Source of the DNA: Gammaproteobacteria bacterium
GTDB taxonomy: Bacteria > Pseudomonadota > Gammaproteobacteria > Steroidobacterales > PWYM01
Assembly (NCBI GenBank): GCA_020832005.1
Contig: JAFIFN010000023.1
Coordinates: 1 to 37,035, forward strand
Direction of reading: 5' to 3'
Length of the DNA stretch: 37,035 nucleotides
The notes beneath the pieces were generated by a model that was not told the origin of the DNA, did no database searches, and was given only the letters and a program-made list of their open reading frames with translations. Below, piece by piece: positions 9,274-17,996 of this stretch. The number at the start of each line of letters is the position of its first letter. Position 1 is the first letter of the stretch. A program made the position numbers and the translations under genes.

Positions 9274-9755
9274 TGGCGGCTGACCCGCCCTGGCTGACCA
9301 TCGTCAGCGGTGGCCAGAGTGGTGTGGACCGGGCGGCACTCGATGCAGCGCTGGCGCTGAACGCCCCCTGTGGTGGCTGGTGTCCGGAAGGCCGCCAGGC
9401 CGAGGACGGTGTCATCGATTTCCGCTATCCCCTGACGATCCTGCCCGGTGCCGGCTACCCCGAGCGTACGCGCCAGAACGTCATCGACAGCGACGCGACG
9501 CTGATGCTCAACCACGGAGCGCTGCGGGGCGGCTCACTGCATACCCTGGAGTGCTGTGACGACATGGACAAGCCGGTGCTGGTGATCCAGGCAGGGCGTC
9601 AGTGCGTCGAGGACTGTATCCGTGCGGCGCATGACTTTGTCAGCGACAACGGCATCCTCGTGCTCAATGTCGCCGGCCCGCGCGCCTCCGAGTGGCCCGG
9701 TGGACATGCCTTCGCCTACGCCGTTGTGACGGGCCTGCTGGCTGTGCCGGCCTAG
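9273..9755 (+). CDS. Putative molybdenum-carrier-like protein (YpsA-related nucleotide fold)
   Basis: A 160-residue protein with the motif GGQSGVDRAALDAAL at 12-26, characteristic of the putative molybdenum carrier family (MoCo carrier-like/SLOG-type Rossmann fold). Other family-like pieces are GGWCPEGRQAEDG around 33-45 and the Tyr-rich YPLTILPGAGYPERT near 52-66. The function in bacteria is not settled: binding of a molybdenum cofactor is proposed for some relatives, and SLOG proteins otherwise bind nucleotide-like ligands. The start codon shares one base with the preceding stop (TGATG), so translation is coupled to the M23 gene. Its own stop overlaps the convergent DUF255 gene by the shared CTAG at 9752-9755. 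No molybdenum cofactor genes are nearby. Confidence 0.8.
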   Translation: MAADPPWLTIVSGGQSGVDRAALDAALALNAPCGGWCPEGRQAEDGVIDFRYPLTILPGAGYPERTRQNVIDSDATLMLNHGALRGGSLHTLECCDDMDKPVLVIQAGRQCVEDCIRAAHDFVSDNGILVLNVAGPRASEWPGGHAFAYAVVTGLLAVPA

Positions 9756-11830
9756 GCTTCGGACGATTCGCTCAGCGCTGCCGCCAGAGCGGCTGGCGTG
9801 GACAGCGGTGCCGAGCAGCGGGTGCCGATACACAGGTAGGCGATGGCCGATTCCATCGGCCGCTTCAGGGCCAGCGCTGCGGGCAGATCCGCGACCGCAG
9901 AAGGAATGCGCAACACCATCCGGCGCGGCGAATAGACGGCCGTGGCGACCTCCACCAGCGCATCGGCTTCCAGCCCCTCACCGCGGATGATGACGAGATC
10001 CGGCGGGCGCAGGTGCTCCTCGAGAGCGTCGAGCATCGTGCAATGCGCCACGGGATACTCGCACATGGCCGTCCAGGCTGCGCGCAGGGTTCGTTCGGCC
10101 ACCTCAAGATAGCGCGTCTCGCCAAGCAGCAGGCCCAGCCGCTGCAGCGCGAATGCGGCCATGCCATTGCCGGCCGGCGTGGCCTCATCGGCGAACGGCC
10201 GGCTGCGATGGATCAGCTGCTCGTGGTCGTTGCCGATGAAATAAAAGCCGCCACGCGTGCGATCCTCGAACTGCGCAAGCATGGCCTCGGCCAGTTCGAT
10301 GGCAAACCCGAGCATATCGCTGTCCCAGGCAAGCTCCAGCAGCTTCAGTGCCGCATCGATCAGGGCAGCATGATCGTCGAGCCAGGCCAGCTGCGTGCGA
10401 TGTCCGCGGCTGTGCACCGCGAACAGCCGGCCGTCATGCCAGAGTTCCGCGCGCAGGAACGCCATGGCCTGTTGCGCCGATTGCGCCAGTCGCGGATCCG
10501 ACAGCGAACGGGCAGACACGGCCATGCCGCTGATCATCAGCGCATTCCACCCGGTCAGGATCTTGTCATCGCGCGTTATGCGCGGGCGCGTGGACCGCGC
10601 GGCCAGCAGCACGGCGCGTGCCTGGTTCAGGCGTGACTCGACGGTGCTGGCCGGCAGATTCAATTGCCGGCCCAGCGCCTTGAGGTCGCCGCGCGCATGC
10701 AGATGCCAGTGGCCATCGACCGATGGTGCCTCGTCGAGCCCCATGAACGGGGCGAGCACGGCAAACTCATCGGCGCTGAGCAGGCGCTCGACCTGCTCGC
10801 GCGTCCACAGGTAATAGCGGCCCTCGCCACCTTCCGAATCGGCATCCAGCGCAGTGCAGTAGCCGCCATGGGCCAGCTGCATCTCATCGATGACCCAGTC
10901 GGCGGTAAGGCTGGCCACGCGCCTGTAGGACTCATCGCCGCTGATGCGCCAGGCCTGTGCGTAGAGCGGCAGCAACGTGGCGTTATCACAGAGCATCTTC
11001 TCGAAATGCGGTACCCGCCACTGCGTGTCCACCGAATAGCGGAAGAATCCGCCGGCCAGCTGGTCGAGCAGGCCACCATCGGCCATGCGCGACAGCGTCA
11101 TTGTCGCCATATACAGCGCCTGCACATCGGGTTGCTCGCCGGCGGCGCCTTCGCGCCAGTGTCGCAGCAGTCGATTGATCTGCTCCGGATGCGGAAACTT
11201 CGGTGCACCGCCGAAGCCGCCGAATTCGCTATCGAAGCGCTCGGCGAGCGCCTGTCGGGCGGCCTCGAGCGGGCCTGCATCCAGCACGACATCCTCTGCC
11301 GGTGCTTCGGGTTCGAGACGGGGGAAGACTGCTGCCACGGCACGGCCCTGCTCGCGCACCTCTTCGGGTCGTTCGCGGTAGAACGCAGCAATCCCCTGCA
11401 ACACTTCACGAAAGGCCGGCAGACCCGCGCGCGGGCTGGGCGGAAAATAGGTGCCGCCGTAGAACGGCGTGAGCTCGCCGGGCGTGAGAAACATGGTCAG
11501 CGGCCAGCCGCCCGGGCGCTGTGCGATCAGCTGGTGGGCGGTCTGGTAGAGCCGGTCCAGGTCTGGGCGTTCCTCGCGATCAACCTTGATATTGATGAAC
11601 AGCGTGTTCATCAGTTCGGCCGTCGCTGCGTCCTCGAACGATTCATGTGCCATCACGTGGCACCAGTGACAGGCCGAATAGCCGATCGACAACAGGATCG
11701 GTCGATCCAGTTCACGCGCACGGGCCAGGGCCTCGTCGCCCCACGGATACCACTCGACCGGGTTGTGCGCATGCGCGCGCAGGTAGGGGCTCGTGGCCTG
11801 CGCCAGTCTGCCTGCTTTCGCCACGCTCAT
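9752..11830 (-). CDS. Thioredoxin-domain DUF255 protein (YyaL/SSP411-like)
   Basis: A 692-residue protein of the DUF255 family (Bacillus YyaL, human SPATA20). The N-terminal thioredoxin-like domain (about 1-165) carries SACHWCHVM with C54 and C57. The remainder resembles an alpha/alpha barrel like that of N-acylglucosamine 2-epimerases, with motifs such as GGFGGAPKFPHP near 205, a WRVPHFEKMLCDN stretch near 270, and KILTGWNALMI near 420. ATG at 11830 gives the family start QATSPYLRAHAHNPV. The physiological role is unknown. Its stop overlaps that of the convergent molybdenum-carrier-like gene. The upstream pyrophosphatase gene ends 36 bases before its start on the same strand. Confidence 0.93.
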   Translation of the reverse strand: MSVAKAGRLAQATSPYLRAHAHNPVEWYPWGDEALARARELDRPILLSIGYSACHWCHVMAHESFEDAATAELMNTLFINIKVDREERPDLDRLYQTAHQLIAQRPGGWPLTMFLTPGELTPFYGGTYFPPSPRAGLPAFREVLQGIAAFYRERPEEVREQGRAVAAVFPRLEPEAPAEDVVLDAGPLEAARQALAERFDSEFGGFGGAPKFPHPEQINRLLRHWREGAAGEQPDVQALYMATMTLSRMADGGLLDQLAGGFFRYSVDTQWRVPHFEKMLCDNATLLPLYAQAWRISGDESYRRVASLTADWVIDEMQLAHGGYCTALDADSEGGEGRYYLWTREQVERLLSADEFAVLAPFMGLDEAPSVDGHWHLHARGDLKALGRQLNLPASTVESRLNQARAVLLAARSTRPRITRDDKILTGWNALMISGMAVSARSLSDPRLAQSAQQAMAFLRAELWHDGRLFAVHSRGHRTQLAWLDDHAALIDAALKLLELAWDSDMLGFAIELAEAMLAQFEDRTRGGFYFIGNDHEQLIHRSRPFADEATPAGNGMAAFALQRLGLLLGETRYLEVAERTLRAAWTAMCEYPVAHCTMLDALEEHLRPPDLVIIRGEGLEADALVEVATAVYSPRRMVLRIPSAVADLPAALALKRPMESAIAYLCIGTRCSAPLSTPAALAAALSESSEA

Positions 11831-11866
11831 CGCTGCGCTGCGCTGTCGCCAGGGCGCGGAATGTCG

Positions 11867-12400
11867 TCAGGTCTTTCGCGAATTCTCGGCACGCTGGATC
11901 GCCGTTCGGATCAGGGCCATCGCCTCTTCGGCACCGACCCAGTTGGACACCTTGACCCACTTGCCCTGTTCGAGATCCTTGTAGTGCTCGAAGAAGTGCG
12001 CGATGCGCTCGCACAGCAGCGGGCGCAGTTCGGTGAAATTGCGCACCCCCGAGTAATAGGGATGCAGATCGTCGCAGGGCACGGCAAGGATTTTCTCATC
12101 CTGGCCGGCCTCGTCCTCCATCAGCAGGGCGCCGATCGGCCGTGAGGGGATGACCGCACCCGGCACCACCGGCGTCTGCGCCAGCACCATGACATCGCAG
12201 GGGTCGCCGTCTTCGGAGAGCGTGTGCGGAATAAAACCGTAGTTGCCCGGGTAGAACATGGCCGTGTGCAGGAACCGGTCGACCACCAGCGCGCCGGACA
12301 CCTTGTCGAGTTCGTACTTCACCGGTTCACCGCCCAGCGGCACCTCGATGATGACGTTGACGTCCTCGGGAGGGTTGCGCCCGATCTTGATCTTGCTCAT
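11867..12400 (-). CDS. ppa: Inorganic pyrophosphatase, class I
   Basis: Soluble cytosolic enzyme that hydrolyses pyrophosphate released by biosynthesis. The 177-residue product aligns along its whole length with the E. coli enzyme (about 176). The metal-binding signature DGDPCDVMV starts at D64 (D64, D66, D69), and D101 lies in EAGQDEK. The near-C-terminal block IAHFFEHYKDLEQGKWVKV is diagnostic. ATG 12400 (MSKIKIG) fits the family N-terminus; the frame is open 24 codons further upstream but without similarity. No strong ribosome binding site is visible. A CATAAT hexamer on this strand at 12440-12445 could be a -10 element but lacks a good partner. It is divergent from lgt. Confidence 0.97.
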   Translation of the reverse strand: MSKIKIGRNPPEDVNVIIEVPLGGEPVKYELDKVSGALVVDRFLHTAMFYPGNYGFIPHTLSEDGDPCDVMVLAQTPVVPGAVIPSRPIGALLMEDEAGQDEKILAVPCDDLHPYYSGVRNFTELRPLLCERIAHFFEHYKDLEQGKWVKVSNWVGAEEAMALIRTAIQRAENSRKT

Positions 12401-12481
12401 GTCCACGTGTACGGGCTCCAGGGAAACTTGAAGTGGGCGATTATGCCTGCATTCGGGCAATCCCGCGCCCACGCCGGGCGG

Positions 12482-12510
12482 TGGATATTCATCGGATCGG
12501 CCCTTAGACT
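12482..12510 (+). promoter_or_regulatory. Candidate sigma70-type promoter for lgt-thyA
   Basis: A TGGATA box at 12482-12487 and a TAGACT box at 12505-12510 are separated by 17 bases. Each matches its consensus at 4 of 6 positions. The pair lies in the divergent gap between ppa and lgt, about 22 bases before the lgt start. Confidence 0.4.
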
Positions 12511-12531
12511 AGCCAGCCTGACCGGCCTGCG

Positions 12532-13338
12532 GTGTCGTGCGTGTTCGAATATCCCGAGTTTGATCCGATTGCCTTTTCGCTGGGCCCGCTTGCGGTGCGC
12601 TGGTATGGCCTGATGTTCCTCGGGGCCTTTGTTGCCGCCTGGCTGCTTGCCCGTTGGCGTGCGCGTGCCGCGCATTCGCCGATCACCCCGCAGCAGGTCG
12701 ATGACATGATCTTCTACGGCGCGCTCGGGGTCATCGTCGGCGGTCGGCTGGGCTCGATTCTGTTCTACAACTTCGGCAGTTTCATCGAAGACCCCCTGGT
12801 GCTGCTGCGCATCTGGGAAGGTGGCATGTCCTTCCATGGTGGGCTGCTGGGCGTGATCCTGGCGATGTGGCTGTATGCCAGACGCCTGCGCCTGCCGTTT
12901 TTTGCACTGATGGATTTCGTCGCCCCTATCGTCCCCATCGGGTTGGGCCTCGGGCGCATCGGCAACTTCATCAACGGCGAACTGTGGGGCAAGGTCACCA
13001 CGGCGGAGTTTCCGCTGTCGGTGGTCTACCAGGGCTTGCCGCGCCATCCTTCGCAGCTCTACCAGGCGGTGCTGGAGGGACTGGTCCTGTTCGTCATCGT
13101 CTGGCTGTATTCGGCGCGCCCACGGCCGCTGATGTCCGTCAGCGGGCTGTTCCTGCTGTGCTACGGCATTTTCCGCTTCGCCGTCGAGTTCGTGCGCCTG
13201 CCGGATGCCTGGATTGGCTACCTGGCCTTCGGCTGGCTGACCATGGGTCAGCTGTTGTCGCTGCCGATGATCCTGCTCGGAGCGTGGCTGATGTGGCGGG
13301 CCTATCGCGCGCCGGTACTGCCGCAGGCACGCGCATGA
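12532..13338 (+). CDS. lgt: Phosphatidylglycerol--prolipoprotein diacylglyceryl transferase
   Basis: Inner-membrane enzyme that moves diacylglycerol from phosphatidylglycerol to the lipobox cysteine, the first step of lipoprotein maturation. The 268-residue product is highly hydrophobic, with about seven membrane segments. Family blocks are [20 protein letters not shown] at the start, [11 protein letters not shown] at 70-80, HGGLLGV at 102-108 and the signature [13 protein letters not shown] at 141-153. The start is GTG at 12532 or GTG at 12541; neither has a clear ribosome binding site, so the first three codons are uncertain. thyA overlaps its end by ATGA. Its likely clients in this window include RlpA. 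Confidence 0.96.
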   Translation: MSCVFEYPEFDPIAFSLGPLAVRWYGLMFLGAFVAAWLLARWRARAAHSPITPQQVDDMIFYGALGVIVGGRLGSILFYNFGSFIEDPLVLLRIWEGGMSFHGGLLGVILAMWLYARRLRLPFFALMDFVAPIVPIGLGLGRIGNFINGELWGKVTTAEFPLSVVYQGLPRHPSQLYQAVLEGLVLFVIVWLYSARPRPLMSVSGLFLLCYGIFRFAVEFVRLPDAWIGYLAFGWLTMGQLLSLPMILLGAWLMWRAYRAPVLPQARA

Positions 13339-14129
13339 AGGCCTACCTCGAGTTGATGCGCCATATCCGCTCCAAGGGCGTGCGCAAGGCCGACCGCACC
13401 GGCACGGGCACGCTGAGTGTATTCGGCCACCAGATGCGCTTCGACCTGAGCGAAGGCTTTCCGCTGGTGACGACCAAGCGCCTGCACCTGAAGTCGATCA
13501 TCCACGAACTGCTGTGGTTTCTTGCAGGCGACACGAACATCGCCCACCTGAAAGCCAACGGCGTGAGCATATGGGACGAGTGGGCCGATGAGAACGGTGA
13601 GCTCGGGCCGGTCTACGGCGCGCAATGGCGGGCGTGGCGCGGTGCTGATGGTGAAGTGATCGACCAGATCAGCAGCCTGCTCGACGCCCTGGCAAACCAT
13701 CCGGATTCGCGCCGACATATCCTGAGCGCCTGGAACGTCGCCGAGCTGCCGCGCATGGCGCTGGCGCCCTGCCATGTGCTGGCGCAGTTCTACGTCGCCG
13801 AGGGGCGGTTGTCCTGCCAGCTCTATCAGCGCAGTGCCGATGTGTTTCTCGGCGTGCCTTTCAATATCGCCTCCTATGCGCTGCTGACTCACATGTTCGC
13901 CCAGCAGCTCGATCTGGCACCCGGTGAGTTCGTCTGGACCGGCGGCGACTGTCACCTGTATCTCAATCACCTGGACCAGGCTGACCTGCAGCTGGCCCGC
14001 GAACCTTTCCCGCCTCCGAAACTGGTGCTGACTCGGCGACCACCCAGCATTTTCGAGTATCGCTTCGATGATTTCCGCATCGACGATTATCGGCACCACC
14101 CGCACATCAAGGCGCCGGTGGCGGTCTAG
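13335..14129 (+). CDS. thyA: Thymidylate synthase
   Basis: Converts dUMP to dTMP using methylene-tetrahydrofolate. The 264-residue product equals the length of E. coli ThyA. The catalytic cysteine is C146 in [12 protein letters not shown]. Other conserved pieces are [19 protein letters not shown] near 20-38, a PVYGAQWR-type block (here [11 protein letters not shown]) and [21 protein letters not shown] near 167-187. ATG at 13335 overlaps the lgt stop (ATGA). The frame stays open far upstream inside lgt, but similarity begins only at [11 protein letters not shown]. The lgt-thyA pair is a common arrangement in gammaproteobacteria. Confidence 0.98.
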   Translation: MKAYLELMRHIRSKGVRKADRTGTGTLSVFGHQMRFDLSEGFPLVTTKRLHLKSIIHELLWFLAGDTNIAHLKANGVSIWDEWADENGELGPVYGAQWRAWRGADGEVIDQISSLLDALANHPDSRRHILSAWNVAELPRMALAPCHVLAQFYVAEGRLSCQLYQRSADVFLGVPFNIASYALLTHMFAQQLDLAPGEFVWTGGDCHLYLNHLDQADLQLAREPFPPPKLVLTRRPPSIFEYRFDDFRIDDYRHHPHIKAPVAV

Positions 14130-14131
14130 CC

Positions 14132-14761
14132 TTGACCGCCAATGCCGATCCCGGCAGTGCAGTCGACGCCCTCGTCGAACACGGCTGGGTGAGTCTTCCG
14201 CACTGGCTGCCGGATGAGTGTGTCTCGCAGCTGCGCCAGCTCAGTGAGGCCAATTGGCGGGCCGGCCGATTGCGTCATGCAGGCGTGGGGCGGGGTGCCG
14301 GTTTTCGCGTGCTTCCCGAGGTTCGTGGTGATCGCGTACTGTGGCTGGATGATGCGACGGCGGACGCTGCGACGGCAGACTTCCTGGCTTCGATGGAGGG
14401 ACTGCGCCTGGCGTTCAATCGCGCCCTGTACCTGGGCCTGGATTATTTCGAGGCCCACCTGACGATGTATCCGCCCGGGGCGCGGTATCGGCCTCACCTC
14501 GATCATTTCCGCAATTCACACCACCGTGTAGTGTCCAGCGTGCTGTATCTGAACGCCGGCGACTGGGCCTGTGCCGATGGCGGGCAGTTGCGCCTGTACC
14601 TCGGCAGCCAGCCGCGCGGTGAGCATGTCGATATCCTGCCCTGCGGCGGCACGATGGTGCTGTTTCTCTCGCAGCGGTTCTGGCATGAGGTCCTGCCGGC
14701 GGGGCGCGATCGCTGGTCGATCACCGGCTGGTTCTGCCGCAGGCCCACGGCACAGATCTAG
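14132..14761 (+). CDS. 2-oxoglutarate/Fe(II)-dependent oxygenase, prolyl-4-hydroxylase-like
   Basis: A 209-residue protein with the double-stranded beta-helix iron site: H122 and D124 in PHLDHF, H185 in FWHEV, and the 2-oxoglutarate-binding R194 in RDRWSITGWF. This fits the P4Hc/TPA1-type family, which hydroxylates proteins or small molecules; the substrate is not evident. The apparent start is TTG at 14132, two bases after the thyA TAG, with only a weak upstream purine stretch (GGTGGCGG). I see no better in-frame start before the conserved region. The position suggests co-transcription with lgt-thyA. Its stop lies one base from the stop of convergent kmo. Confidence 0.85.
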   Translation: MTANADPGSAVDALVEHGWVSLPHWLPDECVSQLRQLSEANWRAGRLRHAGVGRGAGFRVLPEVRGDRVLWLDDATADAATADFLASMEGLRLAFNRALYLGLDYFEAHLTMYPPGARYRPHLDHFRNSHHRVVSSVLYLNAGDWACADGGQLRLYLGSQPRGEHVDILPCGGTMVLFLSQRFWHEVLPAGRDRWSITGWFCRRPTAQI

Positions 14762-14762
14762 T

Positions 14763-16109
14763 TCACGCCGCCAGCCGCGCGCGCACCAGTGCATGGGCCT
14801 GCTGTCTGTCGACCTGTTCGAGTCGCTCGACGCCGCGGGTCAGGGACTCGAGCACCTCATCCTGGATACGTCCGCGGCGCTGGGCCTCGGCATAGCTGAT
14901 TTCCGGATGGAACATCACCATCGAGTAGCGCGGGATGAAATGCTCCGGGAAGACCCGCTCCAGCTCGAAGGCCAGCGCTTTCTTCAGCGCGAAGCGCGGG
15001 TCACGCACCGTGTCACGCATCTCCACGTAATTCTCCAGCGCCATGTCGGCGATGGCATTGGCGCTGGGCAGGCGCACGGTCTGGAATTCGGCGAAAACCT
15101 TTTCCCAGTCGCTGCCATGAGTGCCGATGAGTGAATCGAGTTCGCGGCAGTCCTCGAAAGCGCAGTTCATGCCCTGTCCGTGAAACGGTACGATCGCATG
15201 CGCAGCATCACCCAGCAGCAGGACCCGGTTACGGAAGTGCCAGGGCTGGCAGCGCACCGTGGCCATGTGACCGACCGGATTGGCGAGAAATTCTTCGGCC
15301 AGGGCCGGCATCAGCGGCACGGTATCGGGAAACTCCTGACTGAAGAACCCGTGCACGCTGTCGGCGTCACCGAGGCGATCAAAGCCGGGATCGCCCTCGT
15401 GTGGGAGAAACAGCGTGCAGGTGAAAGTGCCGTCAAGATTCGGCAGGGCGATCAGCATATGGCCGCCCCGTGGCCAGATATGCAGCGCATCTGCGCGCAG
15501 CGCATGTCGGCCATCGGCCGCGGCCGGCAGTGTCAGCTCACGATAGCCGTGCGGCAGCCACTCCTCACTGACCTCGCACAGGCCGGCATCCACCAGGCAC
15601 TGCCGCAGCCGTGAACCGGCGCCGTCACAGCCGATGATGACGTCGGCGGATTCACGCCGCGTCTCACCCGAGGCCTCGTCGACGAGCGTGATCGAGGCGT
15701 CCAATGGATCCAGATGGACACAGCGGTGGTCGAACAGAAACTTCACGGCAGGATTGGCCGCCGCGCTGTCAACCAGCACGCGATTGAGCAGTCTGCGTGA
15801 GACCGAATGGATGCGTTCTTCGTCGCGCTGGCCGTAGGACATGAATCGGGGGCTGATGTCGGCTTCATGCAATTGTCGACCACGCATCGGGATCAGCAGC
15901 GGCTCAATGCGTGCGAATACGCCCGCTTCCTGTAAGGCCACGATGCCTCGATCAGACAAGGCGAGATTGATCGAGCGGCCGGCCTGCTCGCTGGAAGCGC
16001 GGGGGTCAGGGCGACGCTCGATGACGAGGGGCGCATAGCCGCGGCGTGCAAGCAGCACGGCAAGAAGCGCGCCGGCAAGGCCGGCACCAAGAATGATGAC
16101 TTTCTGCAT
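14763..16109 (-). CDS. kmo: Kynurenine 3-monooxygenase
   Basis: FAD- and NADPH-dependent hydroxylase that makes 3-hydroxykynurenine from kynurenine. The 448-residue product starts MQKVIILGAGLAGALLA with the GxGxxG nucleotide fold. The second FAD motif GDAAHAIVPFHGQGMNCAFED lies near 290-310. The motif SSEQAGRSINLALSDRG near 40-56 is typical of KMO. ATG 16109 is one base past the kynU stop; the longer open frame upstream lies inside kynU and is not related. Last gene of the lptD-to-kmo run. Together with KynU and HaaO it makes quinolinate precursors for de novo NAD synthesis or for tryptophan breakdown. Confidence 0.95.
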   Translation of the reverse strand: MQKVIILGAGLAGALLAVLLARRGYAPLVIERRPDPRASSEQAGRSINLALSDRGIVALQEAGVFARIEPLLIPMRGRQLHEADISPRFMSYGQRDEERIHSVSRRLLNRVLVDSAAANPAVKFLFDHRCVHLDPLDASITLVDEASGETRRESADVIIGCDGAGSRLRQCLVDAGLCEVSEEWLPHGYRELTLPAAADGRHALRADALHIWPRGGHMLIALPNLDGTFTCTLFLPHEGDPGFDRLGDADSVHGFFSQEFPDTVPLMPALAEEFLANPVGHMATVRCQPWHFRNRVLLLGDAAHAIVPFHGQGMNCAFEDCRELDSLIGTHGSDWEKVFAEFQTVRLPSANAIADMALENYVEMRDTVRDPRFALKKALAFELERVFPEHFIPRYSMVMFHPEISYAEAQRRGRIQDEVLESLTRGVERLEQVDRQQAHALVRARLAA

Positions 16110-16110
16110 C

Positions 16111-17424
16111 TCAGCGGCGTGTGGTGTCGACCGCTCGCCGGAGTACGTCCACTGCCCGGTAAATGTCCTGGAAGCGGTTGTAGAGCGGCACCGGGGCCAG
16201 GCGGATGATGTCAGGTTCGCGCCAGTCGGCCATGATATCTCCCTCGGCCAGGGCCTCGAATACGCGGCGGGCACGCTGACGGCCGCCGCGAAGCCGCAGT
16301 GACAGTTGGCAGCCCCGCGCCTGGGGGGTGATGATCTCGATTTCCTCGATCAGCCAGGCGGTGATCAGCTGTTCGAGAAACCCGGTCAGCTTGCGCGACT
16401 TCGCGTGCAGCTGGCGGATACCTGCCTGGCGAAACAGCGCCAGCGAGACGATCAGCGGTGCCAGGCCAAGAATCGATGGATTGCTCAATTGCCAGCCTTC
16501 CGCTCCAGGCATGGCATGGAATTCGGGTTCCATTGCGAAACGCCGGCGCTTGTCCTGGCCCCACCAGCCGGCAAGACGTGACAGGTCCGCGCGCGCCCAG
16601 CGCTCGTGGACAAAACAACCGGCGACCGCACCGGGACCGGCGTTGAGGTACTTGTAGCTGCACCAGACGGCGAAATCCACGTCCCAGTCGTGCAGCTGCA
16701 GCGGCAGATTGCCGATCGCGTGCGCGAGGTCCAGGCCAAAGCGTATGTCATGGCGCCGACAGGCTTCGGCGATCCCTGCCATGTCGAGGGCCTGGCCGCT
16801 GAGATACTGCACGCCCGGAAGCAGCACCAACGCCAGTTCGTCGGCATGACGCTCGATGGTGTCGATGATGTCGTCACTGCGCAATGCCCATTCGCCGTTG
16901 CGTGGGGAGATGTCCAGGCGGACCGCGTCGGCCTCGAAGCCATGCCAGGCAATGTGGGAGTCCACGGCGTATCGATCGGAGGGAAACGCGCCGGCCTCGA
17001 TAAGAATGCGTCTGCGCTTGCCTTCGGGGCGATAGAAGCTCGCCATCATCAGGTGCAGGTTCACCGTCAGCGAATTCATCGCCACGACCTCCGAGCGCCC
17101 CGCGCCCGCGAGCTCTGCCAGGCCCTCGGCGACTTCCTCGTGGTAGCTGAACCATGGACGGTTGGCGTCGAAATGAGCGCTGACTGCCAGCGAGCGCCAG
17201 TCGTCGAGCACCTCGGCGATGATGGCCGCCACACCGCGCGGTTGCAGTCCCAGCGAGTGGCCACACAGGTAGATGCGTCTGCCCTGGCGTCCGGCCGGAA
17301 GATGAAATTGCCGGCGCAAGTGGGCCAGCCGGTCAGTGCCGTCGAGTTCGCGTGCCGCGCGCAGCGTGGCTGCGACGCCCTCGAGGTGGCCTATGCGTTC
17401 GGATGTCGGGTTGTCGGTTGGCAT
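16111..17424 (-). CDS. kynU: Kynureninase
   Basis: PLP enzyme that cleaves 3-hydroxykynurenine (or kynurenine) to 3-hydroxyanthranilate (or anthranilate) plus alanine. The product is 437 residues, close to the family's roughly 420. The PLP lysine is K258 in WCSYKYLNAGPG. Other signs are IYLCGHSLGLQPR at 51-63, MNSLTVNLHLMM at 116-127 and FGLDLAHAIGNLPL at 229-242. ATG 17424 (MPTDNPTSER) lies 22 bases after the haao stop, without a strong ribosome binding site. The frame is open further upstream but overlaps haao. The presence of kmo next to it favours 3-hydroxykynurenine as the main substrate. Confidence 0.95.
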   Translation of the reverse strand: MPTDNPTSERIGHLEGVAATLRAARELDGTDRLAHLRRQFHLPAGRQGRRIYLCGHSLGLQPRGVAAIIAEVLDDWRSLAVSAHFDANRPWFSYHEEVAEGLAELAGAGRSEVVAMNSLTVNLHLMMASFYRPEGKRRRILIEAGAFPSDRYAVDSHIAWHGFEADAVRLDISPRNGEWALRSDDIIDTIERHADELALVLLPGVQYLSGQALDMAGIAEACRRHDIRFGLDLAHAIGNLPLQLHDWDVDFAVWCSYKYLNAGPGAVAGCFVHERWARADLSRLAGWWGQDKRRRFAMEPEFHAMPGAEGWQLSNPSILGLAPLIVSLALFRQAGIRQLHAKSRKLTGFLEQLITAWLIEEIEIITPQARGCQLSLRLRGGRQRARRVFEALAEGDIMADWREPDIIRLAPVPLYNRFQDIYRAVDVLRRAVDTTRR

Positions 17425-17446
17425 GAGCAGCGTCGCTAAGCGGTTA

Positions 17447-17965
17447 TCAGCCTTGCCGGGGTGGCATGACCCACCCGCAGGCTGAGCAGGTACGGTGGGC
17501 GTCGTTGTCGTAGAAGCGGTTGAAGACCGGCGGCAGGTCGGCTTCGATGTCGGCGACGTGCAGATACTCCTCGTAGAGCTTGTTGCCGCAGTTTTCGCAG
17601 TACCAGATGAAGCCGTCGAGTTCCTCGGGCCGGCGCTGCCGCTCGACGACAATGCCCACAGTGTCGGCAAATCGCTGCGGCGAGTGATGCAGGCGGGGTG
17701 GCAGCAGGAAGATTTCCCCTTCGCGGATCGGGATGTCGACGAGGCGGCCGTCCTGCACGGTGCGCAGCAGCATGTCGCCTTCGATCTGGTAGAAAATCTC
17801 CGGACCCTCGTCGTGGTGGAAGTCCGTGCGTGAATTCGGACCACCGACCACCATGACGATGAACTCCGAATCACGGAACACCTGTCGATTGCAGACCGGC
17901 GGCTTCAGGAAGTCGCGGTGCTGGTCGATCCAGTTCATCAGATTGAAGGGCTTGAGTTCGTCCAT
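17447..17965 (-). CDS. haao: 3-hydroxyanthranilate 3,4-dioxygenase
   Basis: Cupin dioxygenase that opens the ring of 3-hydroxyanthranilate; the product closes on its own to quinolinate. The 172 residues match the bacterial form. The iron ligands are H50, E56 and H94, in the contexts TDFHHDEGPEIFYQ and PPRLHHSPQR. The C-terminus keeps the extra rubredoxin-like iron site CENC ... CSAC seen in bacterial enzymes. ATG 17965 is preceded by AAGGA on the minus strand, spaced only about four bases. It lies 31 bases after apaH with no visible promoter, so it is probably read from the lptD operon. The symbol nbaC is also used for this gene. Confidence 0.95.
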   Translation of the reverse strand: MDELKPFNLMNWIDQHRDFLKPPVCNRQVFRDSEFIVMVVGGPNSRTDFHHDEGPEIFYQIEGDMLLRTVQDGRLVDIPIREGEIFLLPPRLHHSPQRFADTVGIVVERQRRPEELDGFIWYCENCGNKLYEEYLHVADIEADLPPVFNRFYDNDAHRTCSACGWVMPPRQG

Positions 17966-17996
17966 GATCCTTGTCCGTGGCGCCGGATGTCCGACG

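Noticed and set aside
10664-12145. 493-codon plus-strand frame opposite the DUF255 and ppa genes
   Set aside because: Both genes on the other strand are well-conserved families; this frame shows no recognisable motif.
12867-14129. Longer 420-codon form of thyA
   Set aside because: The additional N-terminal part lies inside lgt in another frame; thymidylate synthase similarity starts at 13335, giving the standard 264 residues.
16111-17874. 587-codon form of kynU
   Set aside because: The extension runs through haao in another frame and has no kynureninase similarity.
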